Program-made: the position numbers and the translations under genes | From: Candidatus Binatus sp. | GTDB taxonomy: Bacteria > Desulfobacterota > Binatia > Binatales > Binataceae | Direction of reading: 5' to 3' | Assembly (NCBI RefSeq): GCF_030646925.1 | Contig: NZ_JAUSKL010000078.1 | Coordinates: forward strand, 1-64,000 | Length of the DNA stretch: 64,000 bases | Shown: positions 37,488 to 45,655 of the stretch, piece after piece | How the letters are laid out: each line of letters starts with the position of its first letter | How positions within the stretch are numbered: position 1 is the stretch's first letter | Notes under the pieces: model-generated | Seen by the model: only the letters and a program-made list of their open reading frames with translations | Told to the model about the DNA's origin: nothing | Database searches by the model: none

Positions 37488-37775
37488 ATGGAGGCGTACG
37501 GACAAAGCATCTTGATATTCGTCGCGCCCCTGGTCGTGGTCTATGTCGCGTTGCTCGGTATCGGCTATCTGATTGCCGATGAAAAGGAATGGCGGGAGCG
37601 CAATCGCGCGCCGCAGGTCCGATCGTTGCCGGTTTCAAAGGCAGCGCGGCTGGCGGAGACGGAGCGACCGCCGCTTCTACTGCCATCCGGGCCGATTTAC
37701 AGGGACAAGCGGCTGACGCAGAGACTGATATCGAAACCATTGCCGCGCCGTCCCGGTCCGACGAGCCATCGATAG
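37488..37775 (+). CDS. Small single-pass membrane protein of unknown function
   Basis: 95 residues: SILIFVAPLVVVYVALLGIGYLI membrane helix (about 7-29), then a basic, Arg/Pro-rich cytoplasmic tail. GGAAAG lies before the ATG. TTGACA at 37452 could be a -35 element with AAGTAT or TATAAG after it at short spacing. No family recognised; alone between the parS gap and a hydrolase gene. Confidence 0.55.
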   Translation: MEAYGQSILIFVAPLVVVYVALLGIGYLIADEKEWRERNRAPQVRSLPVSKAARLAETERPPLLLPSGPIYRDKRLTQRLISKPLPRRPGPTSHR

Positions 37776-37797
37776 GCTCGCGAAACGTTGCTTTCGT

Positions 37798-38433
37798 TCA
37801 GCGCAAAGCTGTCATGATCTTTTCGGCCAGCTTCTTTTCATAGCCGCCGAAAAAGTGATCGGCGCCCGCGACGACTTCGAGCGTGGCCGCCGCTCCGATT
37901 TTGGCGGCGACCGCCTTCAACGAATCGAGCGGCGAGTGTGAATCGCGATCGCCGGAGATCAGCAGCATCGGCTTGATTGCATCGGCCGGCACGCGCGCGT
38001 CGGCCATCGCGGTCGGCAGCGCGACCGTGACGATCCTCGCGACGTCGCCGGATTCGTAGCCCGCGGTCATCGCGACCATCGCGCCGAACGAGTAGCCGGC
38101 AAGGGTCGCGCCTTCGCGGCTGACGCCGGGCTGAGCGAGCAGGAATTCCATCGCGGCTTTCGCGTCGTCCACTTCGCCCGGGCCGCCGTCGTACTCGCCC
38201 TCGCTGCCGCCGACGCCGCGAAAATTGAAGCGCAAGGTCGCGTACCCCAACTCTCGAAGCGCGGCGAGAATCGCGTCCACCACGTTGTTATGCATCGAGC
38301 CGCCGTACATCGGATGCGGATGGCATACGACGGCTGCGGGCGCGCCTCCGCCGGGATTTGCGAGTCCGCCTTCAAGCAGGAGGTCGCCGGATTTGAACGT
38401 GACGTGCTGCTCTTCGATTTGATGCTCTGCCAT
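37798..38433 (-). CDS. Alpha/beta hydrolase
   Basis: 211 residues, the short COG2945-type hydrolase: oxyanion region CHPHPMYGGSMHN, then LRFNFRGVGGSEG, nucleophile Ser in AGYSFGA, acid Asp in SGDRDSHSP and His in GADHFFGG. Cytoplasmic esterase-like enzyme, substrate unknown. Confidence 0.88.
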   Translation of the reverse strand: MAEHQIEEQHVTFKSGDLLLEGGLANPGGGAPAAVVCHPHPMYGGSMHNNVVDAILAALRELGYATLRFNFRGVGGSEGEYDGGPGEVDDAKAAMEFLLAQPGVSREGATLAGYSFGAMVAMTAGYESGDVARIVTVALPTAMADARVPADAIKPMLLISGDRDSHSPLDSLKAVAAKIGAAATLEVVAGADHFFGGYEKKLAEKIMTALR

Positions 38434-38538
38434 CTGATGCGATTCTCCGTCCGTCGGGAGAGTTTTTTACGACCTAAAGCGTTACTTTAAATAATTATCG
38501 CAGCGTGACGAGGCTGGCTTGCGCGTATAATACAGCTA

Positions 38539-39021
38539 ATGGCGAGCGATGAAACGCCGCGCTTCGCCGCGGATCGGATGCTGATGCGGCTCGCCCGATG
38601 GCTGCGACTCGCGGGCGCCGACGTGATCGCGGACGACTCGATCGATGGCGCCGGACTGCTCCGGCGCGCGCGCATCGAGAATCGGATCCTGCTGACGCGG
38701 GACAAGCGGCTGCGCACCGCTTCGGACGTGTTCTTTGTCGAGAGCAACGATCTGCGCGAGCAACTGCGCGGCGTGCTGGGGCATTTCGCGATCGATCCGA
38801 CGGCCCACGCATTCACCCGATGCTCGCGCTGCAACGCCGTGCTGGCGCCGGTCGAGCGCGAACTGGTGTCGCGGCGGGTGCCGCCGTACGTCTTCGCGAG
38901 CCACGATCGATTTGCGGAATGCTTAAGCTGCGGCCGAATCTACTGGCCCGAGACTCATCAGAATCGAATTGCCGTCATACTGGAATCAATGAAACCACTA
39001 AGTCACGGAGGCACGAAGTAG
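38539..39021 (+). CDS. Mut7-C RNAse domain protein
   Basis: 160 residues with FAADRMLMRLARWLRLAGAD, RILLTRDKRL (PIN-like acidic core) and a C-terminal zinc ribbon with CSRCN and CLSCGRIYWPE. This is the Mut7-C/DUF82 family, PIN-fold putative RNases conserved in archaea and some bacteria. It is close to a full-length stand-alone protein. Confidence 0.87.
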   Translation: MASDETPRFAADRMLMRLARWLRLAGADVIADDSIDGAGLLRRARIENRILLTRDKRLRTASDVFFVESNDLREQLRGVLGHFAIDPTAHAFTRCSRCNAVLAPVERELVSRRVPPYVFASHDRFAECLSCGRIYWPETHQNRIAVILESMKPLSHGGTK

Positions 39022-39162
39022 GATAGATATTTTAATGGACATTGGTGCCTTTGTGCCTTGGTGGTGAAACCCGCAAAAATCCCGCGTTGCGCTGTACGCG
39101 GCATCGCGCCTATAAGGATCGACGGAGACGTGGAATCATTTCCAATCGCGTCTGGGGGAAGC

Positions 39163-40446
39163 ATGACCAAGTTCAAAGTTTTGGTTCCCGCAATCGCCCT
39201 GCTATTCGCCACCGCAATCGAAGCGCACGCGGTGTCATTGACATTGAGTGGAACCTCGGGCGCGTCGCTGGAGATGGACGGCGCGCAAGCGGTGTATGCC
39301 AGCGACAGTATCGGCGTATCGCAACTGATCACGGCGGTGTCGATGCCGTCACCGGACGGCGGCACGATCACGGAAGTGGGAGTGCCGTCGATGATGCCGG
39401 ACGGGCGGGTGATATTCGGCGCGGAAGTGCAGCCGAAGGACACCAATATCAAGGCGCGCTGGACGATCTTTATCGGCAATGCGGACGCCAAGCCGGCGTA
39501 TCGCCTGACCGCGCCGCTGAATCCCAAGGCGATCGTCGGCGACTGCGTGCCGGCGTTCAAGGGCGACCCGTATCCGGTGGCCGACGCCGATGGCACTATC
39601 GCGTTCATGTCGCTGGTGCCGCACGGGCGCGACGCACTGTTCGTCTATTCGCACGGCGCGCTCACGTGCCTCGCGAAGGCGGGGATCAAGACCAACGAGG
39701 GCCACGAGATCGGAGTGCTGGGCTTTGGCAGCCCGCAGATTGGCGACGACGGACAAATCGTCTTCAACGCGTTCCTGATCGACAAGAGCGAGAAAGCCGC
39801 CGGAGCTCATCGGCAAGCGCTGCTGATGGCGTCGAAGAAGATGGGAGTTACGGAACTCGCGGTCGAGGGCGAATACGGACCCAATCACACGGAATACATG
39901 CGGCCGTTCGGCTTGCCGTCGGCATTGTCGTCGCCGCTCGGGATGACGATCGCGTTCACGGCCAAGACGCCGGCGGGCGGCGCGCTGTTTCTCTACTCGG
40001 GCGGGACGATGTCGCGCGTGCTGACGACGGGGACGCTGACGGCGCTGGGGCCGGTGTCGTACCTGTCGCCGGGGCGTCCGGGGCTCGCGATTGACGGCAC
40101 GGTCGCGGTGCTCGCGGGATGCGCGCGGACGCCGGCGATTTTCCGGCTGTCGCGGCAGCGGCTGGATCTCAGAATCCAGCGCGGGCAGCTCACGCCATTC
40201 GGCACCGAGCTCGATTCGCTGGGCGATCCGGTGCTGACGGCGTCGGGCGCGATGTTCGTCGGCGCGACGGATACCGATAATCGCGAGAAGCTGTACGTAC
40301 TATCGCGCGACGATGCGTTCTTCGAAGTCGGCGAGACGGAACTGATCTATCGAATCGCGATGGCCGAAAGTAAGCGTCATTCGATATTTACCGGCACGCT
40401 GACGGTGAATCAGCACGGCGATTTCGGCTATCTCGGCGGCCGGTGA
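39163..40446 (+). CDS. Secreted repeat protein of unknown function
   Basis: 427 residues with a signal peptide (cleavage likely after EAHA-V). The mature chain is beta-rich with recurring blocks of the type G-x-I-x-F: MPDGRVIFGAEVQ, ADGTIAFMSLVPHG, DDGQIVFNAFL, TIAFTAKTPAGGALFLYSGG, similar to DUF7453/choice-of-anchor beta-propeller-like proteins. GGGGAAG lies before the ATG; a longer frame starts in non-coding sequence. The stop is followed ten bases later by repeat copy B. Confidence 0.72.
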   Translation: MTKFKVLVPAIALLFATAIEAHAVSLTLSGTSGASLEMDGAQAVYASDSIGVSQLITAVSMPSPDGGTITEVGVPSMMPDGRVIFGAEVQPKDTNIKARWTIFIGNADAKPAYRLTAPLNPKAIVGDCVPAFKGDPYPVADADGTIAFMSLVPHGRDALFVYSHGALTCLAKAGIKTNEGHEIGVLGFGSPQIGDDGQIVFNAFLIDKSEKAAGAHRQALLMASKKMGVTELAVEGEYGPNHTEYMRPFGLPSALSSPLGMTIAFTAKTPAGGALFLYSGGTMSRVLTTGTLTALGPVSYLSPGRPGLAIDGTVAVLAGCARTPAIFRLSRQRLDLRIQRGQLTPFGTELDSLGDPVLTASGAMFVGATDTDNREKLYVLSRDDAFFEVGETELIYRIAMAESKRHSIFTGTLTVNQHGDFGYLGGR

Positions 40447-40455
40447 GGAGAGGAA

Positions 40456-40696
40456 GAAGAGTTCGAAACCCCCACCGGTTTCGAACTTCCGGGGGCGCCG
40501 CGAAGCCGACTTCGGGCCGCAGGGCCGAATCGCAATAAGATTAGGATGCGCGCTAAGCGCTGTTAGTAAAGACGGGAAAAGAGGGAGTACAGGTTCGGCG
40601 TCATCATCGCGCCCCTGTGTCATCCCGACAGAGCCTTGCGACGAGGGAACCCGGATCCGGGATTCCTCGCTCTGAAGACCCCGCTCGGAATGACAC
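40456..40696 (+). repeat. Composite intergenic repeat, copy B
   Basis: Both modules are present. The first hairpin is GTTCGAAACC (40461-40470) with GGTTTCGAAC (40477-40486), a perfect 10-bp stem whose outer pairs differ from copies C and D in a compensatory way. Module 2 runs GTCATCCCGACAG ... CCCGGATCCGGG ... CTCGGAATGACAC. Confidence 0.9.
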
Positions 40697-40753
40697 GGAG
40701 CCGCGCATAGGTCGCGGCTTTTCTGAGATCGAGCTAACTGCCATCTTGAGTGC

Positions 40754-41416
40754 ATGGCGGAAAATCCGAAGTACCTGACCCTCACACCAAAACTTTACGA
40801 ATACGCGGTCGCGCACGGCCACAACGGCGATCCGATCCGCGCCGAACTGGCGGCCGAAACGTCCAAGCTCGGCATGATCAGCGTGATGCAAATCGCGCCC
40901 GAGCAGGGAACCTTCATGGCGATCCTGGCGGCGGCGATCGGCGCGCGGAGCGCGGTCGAAGTCGGCACCTTCACCGGCTACAGCGCACTCTGCGTTGCGC
41001 GCGCGTTGCCGGGCGACGGGCGGCTGCTCTGCTGCGACGTGAACGAGGAGTGGACCTCGATCGGGCGGCGCTACTGGGAGCGCGCGGGAATCGCGAACAA
41101 GATCACGCTCAAACTGGGGCCCGCGGTCGAGACGCTGCGCGCGCTGCCGGAGCATCATACCTTCGACTTCGCGTTTATCGACGCCGACAAAACCAGCTAC
41201 GCGGTTTATTACGAGGAAATTCTGAAACGCATGCGCCCGAGCGGTTTGATCCTGATCGACAACGTGCTGTGGAACGGTGCGATTATCGACGCGAGCGTCA
41301 AGGACGAGAACACGGTGGCGCTGCGCGCGCTCAACGACAAGATCGCGGAGGATACACGCGTCGAAGCAGTGATGCTCGGAATCGCGGACGGGCTTACGAT
41401 CGCGCGGAAGAAGTAA
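40754..41416 (+). CDS. O-methyltransferase, caffeoyl-CoA type
   Basis: 220 residues of the class I, metal-dependent O-methyltransferase family 3: AVEVGTFTGYSALCVARALP SAM motif, CCDVNEEW, and FAFIDADKTSYAVYYEEIL with metal-binding Asp; IDNVLWNGAI follows. Acts on a phenolic or catechol-like substrate, unknown here. Flanked on both sides by composite repeats B and C. Confidence 0.9.
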   Translation: MAENPKYLTLTPKLYEYAVAHGHNGDPIRAELAAETSKLGMISVMQIAPEQGTFMAILAAAIGARSAVEVGTFTGYSALCVARALPGDGRLLCCDVNEEWTSIGRRYWERAGIANKITLKLGPAVETLRALPEHHTFDFAFIDADKTSYAVYYEEILKRMRPSGLILIDNVLWNGAIIDASVKDENTVALRALNDKIAEDTRVEAVMLGIADGLTIARKK

Positions 41417-41431
41417 TCGGGGAAGGAGAAG

Positions 41432-41684
41432 AGAAGAGTGCGAAACCCCTCACGGGTTTCGCGCTTCCTGGGGCGACGCGAAGCCGACTTCGGGCCGCAG
41501 GGCCGAAGCGCATTAAGATTGAAGATGCGGCTACGCGCTGTCAGTAAAGGTCGAAAAGAGCGGAGTGCGAATTTGAACTTGCCGCGTGTTGGCCGGAGCT
41601 TTCCCGGGTCACCCCGAGTGAGCGAAGCGACGGGGGAACCCGGATCCGGGATTCCTCGCCGTGAAGACGCCGCTCGGAATAACA
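41432..41684 (+). repeat. Composite intergenic repeat, copy C
   Basis: The first hairpin is GTGCGAAACCC (41438-41448) with GGGTTTCGCGC (41454-41464). Modules in the same order as A and B, with module 2 drifting (GGTCACCCCGAGTGAGCG ... CCGCTCGGAATAACA). It begins about 15 bases after the O-methyltransferase stop. The rest of the gap to 41816 shows nothing. Confidence 0.9.
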
Positions 41685-41816
41685 CGCACGTGCGTAATCG
41701 CGATTAACCTGCGCGCGGTTGTAGGAATCAATTGCGGGATCGGAGAATCGGCGCGACGACGCTGGCGGCACGCTCTATGCGCTAGAGTCGCAGAGGTTCA
41801 CGGCGAGATTGCGCGA

Positions 41817-42524
41817 CTAGTTCGGCTTTGTTCCCGCGGCGAAAATTCTCGAGCCGCGGACGACTTGCGCGCTTACGAGATTGCGGCAGTTGAGTATCTG
41901 CCACGGACTATCGCGCTCGACGGGATACTCGATGCGCGCATCCTTGCAGATCGCGGCGGAAACGATCTTCATGTCCGGCTTGGTGATCAATAGCTCGATG
42001 GCGCCGTCGTCGCGCGTCACGATCGCGTCGACGTGATCGTAGGCGAGGCGGCTTGGCTCGATCGTTTGCAGCGTCGGCATCGTGAGTTCGAGCAGCGGTC
42101 CGTGCGCGTCGCTGATAAGTGCGTGGGCACTCGCGACGCCCGCTTCGAAATCAATCTTGCCGAGCATCGAAGGAAAGCCGCGCTCGAGCAGGCCTGCCGC
42201 GAGCGCGTCCTGATTGTCGGTGATCGAGGCGGCGACAAATGCGGCCGGCGCCATCGTGAGGCGGCATCCGAGCGCGAGAAACGCGTCGCGAAACGGGCCA
42301 ATCGGCGACTCGCGATGGTCGGTAATCACGAGGCGGCAATAGGCAGGCGTTGAACGATTGTACTCGGGCGGGAGGCGATCGAGCAGGACGTCTTTGCGGA
42401 CTTCGAAGTACACGTTGAGCATCGTGACAGTGTCGCAATTCCACGGGAGCGCGGCGAATTGCGGGCGTGGCGTCGGGAGCGTCACGCGATATTTTTCGTG
42501 CGGTGCTCGTCCTGGATCGGGCAT
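41817..42524 (-). CDS. Acetoacetate decarboxylase family protein
   Basis: 235 residues. LDRLPPEYNRSTPAYCRLVI and MLGKIDFEAGV fit the ADC family, with the Lys of MLGK at the place of the Schiff-base lysine. Function may be decarboxylase or aldolase-dehydratase-like; several subfamilies exist. Follows the LLM gene by about 30 bases in the same direction, so likely co-transcribed. Confidence 0.75.
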   Translation of the reverse strand: MPDPGRAPHEKYRVTLPTPRPQFAALPWNCDTVTMLNVYFEVRKDVLLDRLPPEYNRSTPAYCRLVITDHRESPIGPFRDAFLALGCRLTMAPAAFVAASITDNQDALAAGLLERGFPSMLGKIDFEAGVASAHALISDAHGPLLELTMPTLQTIEPSRLAYDHVDAIVTRDDGAIELLITKPDMKIVSAAICKDARIEYPVERDSPWQILNCRNLVSAQVVRGSRIFAAGTKPN

Positions 42525-42553
42525 TGGTGAACTCCTGAGCTACGGCCTCCGCG

Positions 42554-43681
42554 TTAGGCCATCGGCGGCGCTTCGGGACCACAGCGCGAAGTGTCGGAAG
42601 GAGCGCTGGGTTTGGCGTCGTCGGCAAACGCGGGCATCACGTATTTGGCGAAGCGCTCGAGGCTCGCGAGCACTTTCTTTTGCGGAATCACCTGATCGAA
42701 GTTGATCATGCAGCAGACACGCTCGACGCCAACCTCGTCCCAATAGCGGAGATTCTCGATAATCTGATCGGGAGTGCCGACCGGGAATCCTTCACGAATC
42801 GAGAAAATCTCGGCCTGGCTGAGCAGCGCGGTCGCGTTGGCCAGCGCGGTGTACGCATGCGACGGACAAATCCCGCCGAGACCCACCAGATGCGCCGCGG
42901 TGTTGAAGAAGTGATAGGCGGCCATCCCGCCGACTTCGCGCGCTTCGTTTTCATCCTCGCCGCAGTAGAGCCAGCTTGCGGCGTTGACCTGGTTGTTGAC
43001 GAATAGGCCTACCGGATCGCAGTGCTTGATGATGCGCCGATAATCGGAAACCAAGCGCTTGTAGTCGGCGGGCGTGCCGAGCGTGACGCCGAGCATCCCG
43101 ATGCCGCGTTCGGCGGCCTGCACCGCGGTCTCGGGCGATGACACGGCGACCCACATCGGGGGATGCGGGTCCTGGATCGGCTTGGGCAGGATGTTGCGCG
43201 GCGGCATCTTGAAATACTTGCCGTTCCACTCGAACTCCTCTTCGGTCCACATTTTGGGAATCGCGCGGATGACTTCGTCCCACATTTCCTTGGTGTAGTC
43301 GGGATCGATGCCGAAGCCGCCGACTTCAGCCCACGTCGCGGAGCGGCCGGTGCCGAATTCAAGGCGTCCATTCGAAATCAAATCGAGCGCCGCGGCCCGT
43401 TCGGCGATTCGCGCGGGATGATTCATCGGCGGGAGGCATACCGAGATGCCCTGGCCGATACGAATCCGCTTGGTGCGCGCCGCGGCGGCCGCCAGAAAAA
43501 CTTCGGGCGCCGACGAATGCGAATACTCCTCGAGAAAATGATGCTCGACTTCCCACACCTGGTCGAAGCCAAGTTCGTCGGCCAGCTCGATTTGCTCGAG
43601 CGCCTGATGATAGGCGCGCAATTCGGACTGTCGGGTCCAGGGTTTCTGCACCGAGTGTTCGTAGAAGATTCCGAATTTCAT
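42554..43681 (-). CDS. LLM-class (luciferase-like) oxidoreductase
   Basis: 375 residues: MKFGIFYEHSVQKPW, QVWEVEHHFLEEYSHSSAPE, RIRIGQGISVCLPPMNHPAR, GRLEFGTGRSATWAEVGGF and PPMWVAVSSPETA, a typical luciferase-like monooxygenase pattern. GAGGT lies before the ATG; an upstream extension is not coding. The gene sits between degV and the acetoacetate decarboxylase-like gene, all on the same strand. Confidence 0.9.
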   Translation of the reverse strand: MKFGIFYEHSVQKPWTRQSELRAYHQALEQIELADELGFDQVWEVEHHFLEEYSHSSAPEVFLAAAAARTKRIRIGQGISVCLPPMNHPARIAERAAALDLISNGRLEFGTGRSATWAEVGGFGIDPDYTKEMWDEVIRAIPKMWTEEEFEWNGKYFKMPPRNILPKPIQDPHPPMWVAVSSPETAVQAAERGIGMLGVTLGTPADYKRLVSDYRRIIKHCDPVGLFVNNQVNAASWLYCGEDENEAREVGGMAAYHFFNTAAHLVGLGGICPSHAYTALANATALLSQAEIFSIREGFPVGTPDQIIENLRYWDEVGVERVCCMINFDQVIPQKKVLASLERFAKYVMPAFADDAKPSAPSDTSRCGPEAPPMA

Positions 43682-43692
43682 GGCGCACCTCT

Positions 43693-44556
43693 TCAGTTCA
43701 GCTTGACCAGGCTTGGACAATAGCCGAGGCCGACGGTACCGGCGCCACAATACGCGCCAGCCGAAGGACCGAGTTCAGTGATGATCAGATTAGTGCATCG
43801 GAGACGTTTTTTCACCATCGCGGCGAGATCGTTCGCGCCGCCCGGATTGTCGGCGTGCGTCACAATGACGGTGGCGTCGCTGCCGTCGAGCTCGGCCTCG
43901 GCGCGGGAGAGCATCTTCGCGATGTTCTCGGCTTGTGTTTTGGCTTTATCGACAACGGCGACGCGACCCCATACGCGAATCAGCGGGAGCATCCCTTTGA
44001 GACTGCCGACCTGCATTTCGTAGATCGAGATGCGGCCGTCGCGCTCGAAATATTCGGTGGTAGGCGGCGCGTAGTAGGTGTCGATTTTCGGCGTCGCTTC
44101 CTCGATCGCGGCGACGACTTCGGCGAGCGTCGCGCCTTTGGCCGCCATCCCCGCGGCTTCGACGCATACGGCGCCGAGGCCGGTCAGTGCGCGGCCCGTG
44201 TTGAGGACATCGACGATGATCTGGTTGTCGCGCTTCGCGACCACCGCAGCGGAGTAGGCGGCGGTGTACGTCGAGCACGATTCGAACGGATTGATCAGGC
44301 AGAGCACGCTCGCACCGCGCTCGTGCGCTTTGCGGTATGCGCTGAGGAAATCCGCGGGCATCGCGGCGGCGATAATCGGGAGGCGCGGCTCGCCCTTCAA
44401 TCGCGCGTAGAACTCGGGGCGCTTCAAGTTGTCGTCGCGAAAAAATTCCGTCGAGAAGGCGACCTGGAGCGGAGCGATTTCGATTCCAAGACGGCTGATT
44501 TCCGCCGCGGGTAGATCGACGCTGCTATCGCATACGATTGAGAGTGTCTGCGTCAT
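43693..44556 (-). CDS. DegV family fatty-acid-binding protein
   Basis: 287 residues: starts IVCDSSVDLPAAEI as DegV proteins do, with the fatty-acid-binding Ser/Thr region SCSTYTAAYSAA and C-terminal LGPSAGAYCGAGTVGLGY. DegV/FakB proteins hold fatty acids for kinase phosphorylation or related lipid roles. First gene of a run with the LLM and acetoacetate decarboxylase-like genes. Confidence 0.88.
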   Translation of the reverse strand: MTQTLSIVCDSSVDLPAAEISRLGIEIAPLQVAFSTEFFRDDNLKRPEFYARLKGEPRLPIIAAAMPADFLSAYRKAHERGASVLCLINPFESCSTYTAAYSAAVVAKRDNQIIVDVLNTGRALTGLGAVCVEAAGMAAKGATLAEVVAAIEEATPKIDTYYAPPTTEYFERDGRISIYEMQVGSLKGMLPLIRVWGRVAVVDKAKTQAENIAKMLSRAEAELDGSDATVIVTHADNPGGANDLAAMVKKRLRCTNLIITELGPSAGAYCGAGTVGLGYCPSLVKLN

Positions 44557-44684
44557 TTGCCTACCAGTTGTTCGGGCGATGGCATTCGAGTGAAATAGCG
44601 TGAGCAGTCGCGCCGGTCAAGGAATCTCGATGCAGAGTGTGCCGCAGCTAAGCTTGATCGAGCTTTCGACAAGGGGGCAACCCG

Positions 44685-45536
44685 ATGAAAAAGAACGATC
44701 GCGTCAGACACGAAGCCGTGCCCGAGTGGGGCCTTGGCAGAGTGCTTGAGGATCCGGTGGGCGGAAGAGTTCGAATTTTCTTCATCAATGTCGGGATCAA
44801 AAAGATCTCGTTGCCGACGAGTATCGTAGTTGTGACTGGCGCAGAAGCGGCAAATGCCATTCTGGACAACCTGAAAGACATCGATCCGGATCTAGAACGT
44901 TCGTACAGGACATTGGCTGTGTTGAAGAAGCAATTTCTCGAGCAGTTTCCCGGCGGTTTTCATGGTGAGAAATATCTGATGACCGAGAGAAACTACAAGG
45001 TTGGAGCGCACGAGTTAGCGGAAAAACTACTTAGTCGCAAAACCATTGAAAAGGCTCTTGAATCGAAGGACTTTGCCGGTGTTTGCGAGAATGCGAGAAA
45101 AGTAATTCAGGCGACCAACTTGGTGTTTCCCAACGAAAAGATGAATTTTTCGGACGGAGTGAGAACTCCGGCTTTTCAGGAAAGGTTCTCCTCAACTCTT
45201 TTCGAACTGCTCTTCGGCGACGGAGCCCTTCAACGGCGCTTCACGTCCTTCTGCGGAATGCTTGATGAAATTGGAGCGGCGAAATGGACCGTTGCCACAT
45301 ATTTCCAGTTTATTATGTACCCAGACGAATACATGTTCATGAAGCCAGTCGTTACTTCGAAGGCCGCGGCTATTTGTGCCTTTGAATTGAACTACAAACC
45401 ACAGCTGAATTGGCTGACGTACGAGAAACTCCTGGTATTTTCACGACATCTGAAGAACGAGCTCATCGATCTGAAACCTCGCGACATGATCGATGTTCAA
45501 TCGTTCATTTGGTGCACGGGCGAAGGCCAGGCGTGA
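44685..45536 (+). CDS. DUF3553-like protein, function unknown, AT-richer than neighbours
   Basis: 283 residues. Residues 1-45 (VRHEAVPEWGLGRVLEDPVG ... VRIFFINVGIKKI) match a DUF3553-type SH3-like fold. The remainder is helical, with FQFIMYPDEYMFMKP and DMIDVQSFIWC, of no family I can name. The base composition is visibly less GC-rich and codon use differs from nearby genes, pointing to horizontal acquisition. It stands alone between degV and leuS. GGGGGC lies before the ATG. Confidence 0.75.
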   Translation: MKKNDRVRHEAVPEWGLGRVLEDPVGGRVRIFFINVGIKKISLPTSIVVVTGAEAANAILDNLKDIDPDLERSYRTLAVLKKQFLEQFPGGFHGEKYLMTERNYKVGAHELAEKLLSRKTIEKALESKDFAGVCENARKVIQATNLVFPNEKMNFSDGVRTPAFQERFSSTLFELLFGDGALQRRFTSFCGMLDEIGAAKWTVATYFQFIMYPDEYMFMKPVVTSKAAAICAFELNYKPQLNWLTYEKLLVFSRHLKNELIDLKPRDMIDVQSFIWCTGEGQA

Positions 45537-45561
45537 CCTATAGACGGACACCTGACGATGG

Positions 45562-45600
45562 GTCCAACCGCACCGGAATTGCTGAGTCGATTGGTTGGAC
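45562..45600 (+). terminator. Long-loop inverted repeat after the DUF3553-like gene
   Basis: GTCCAACC (45562-45569) and GGTTGGAC (45593-45600) form a perfect 8-bp stem around 23 bases. It may end the preceding transcript before leuS; no T-run is present. Confidence 0.35.
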
Positions 45601-45655
45601 GATTTAGGGCGGCAGGATAGACTCGGCGGACTGAGGGCATTGGCGTATCGCGATC

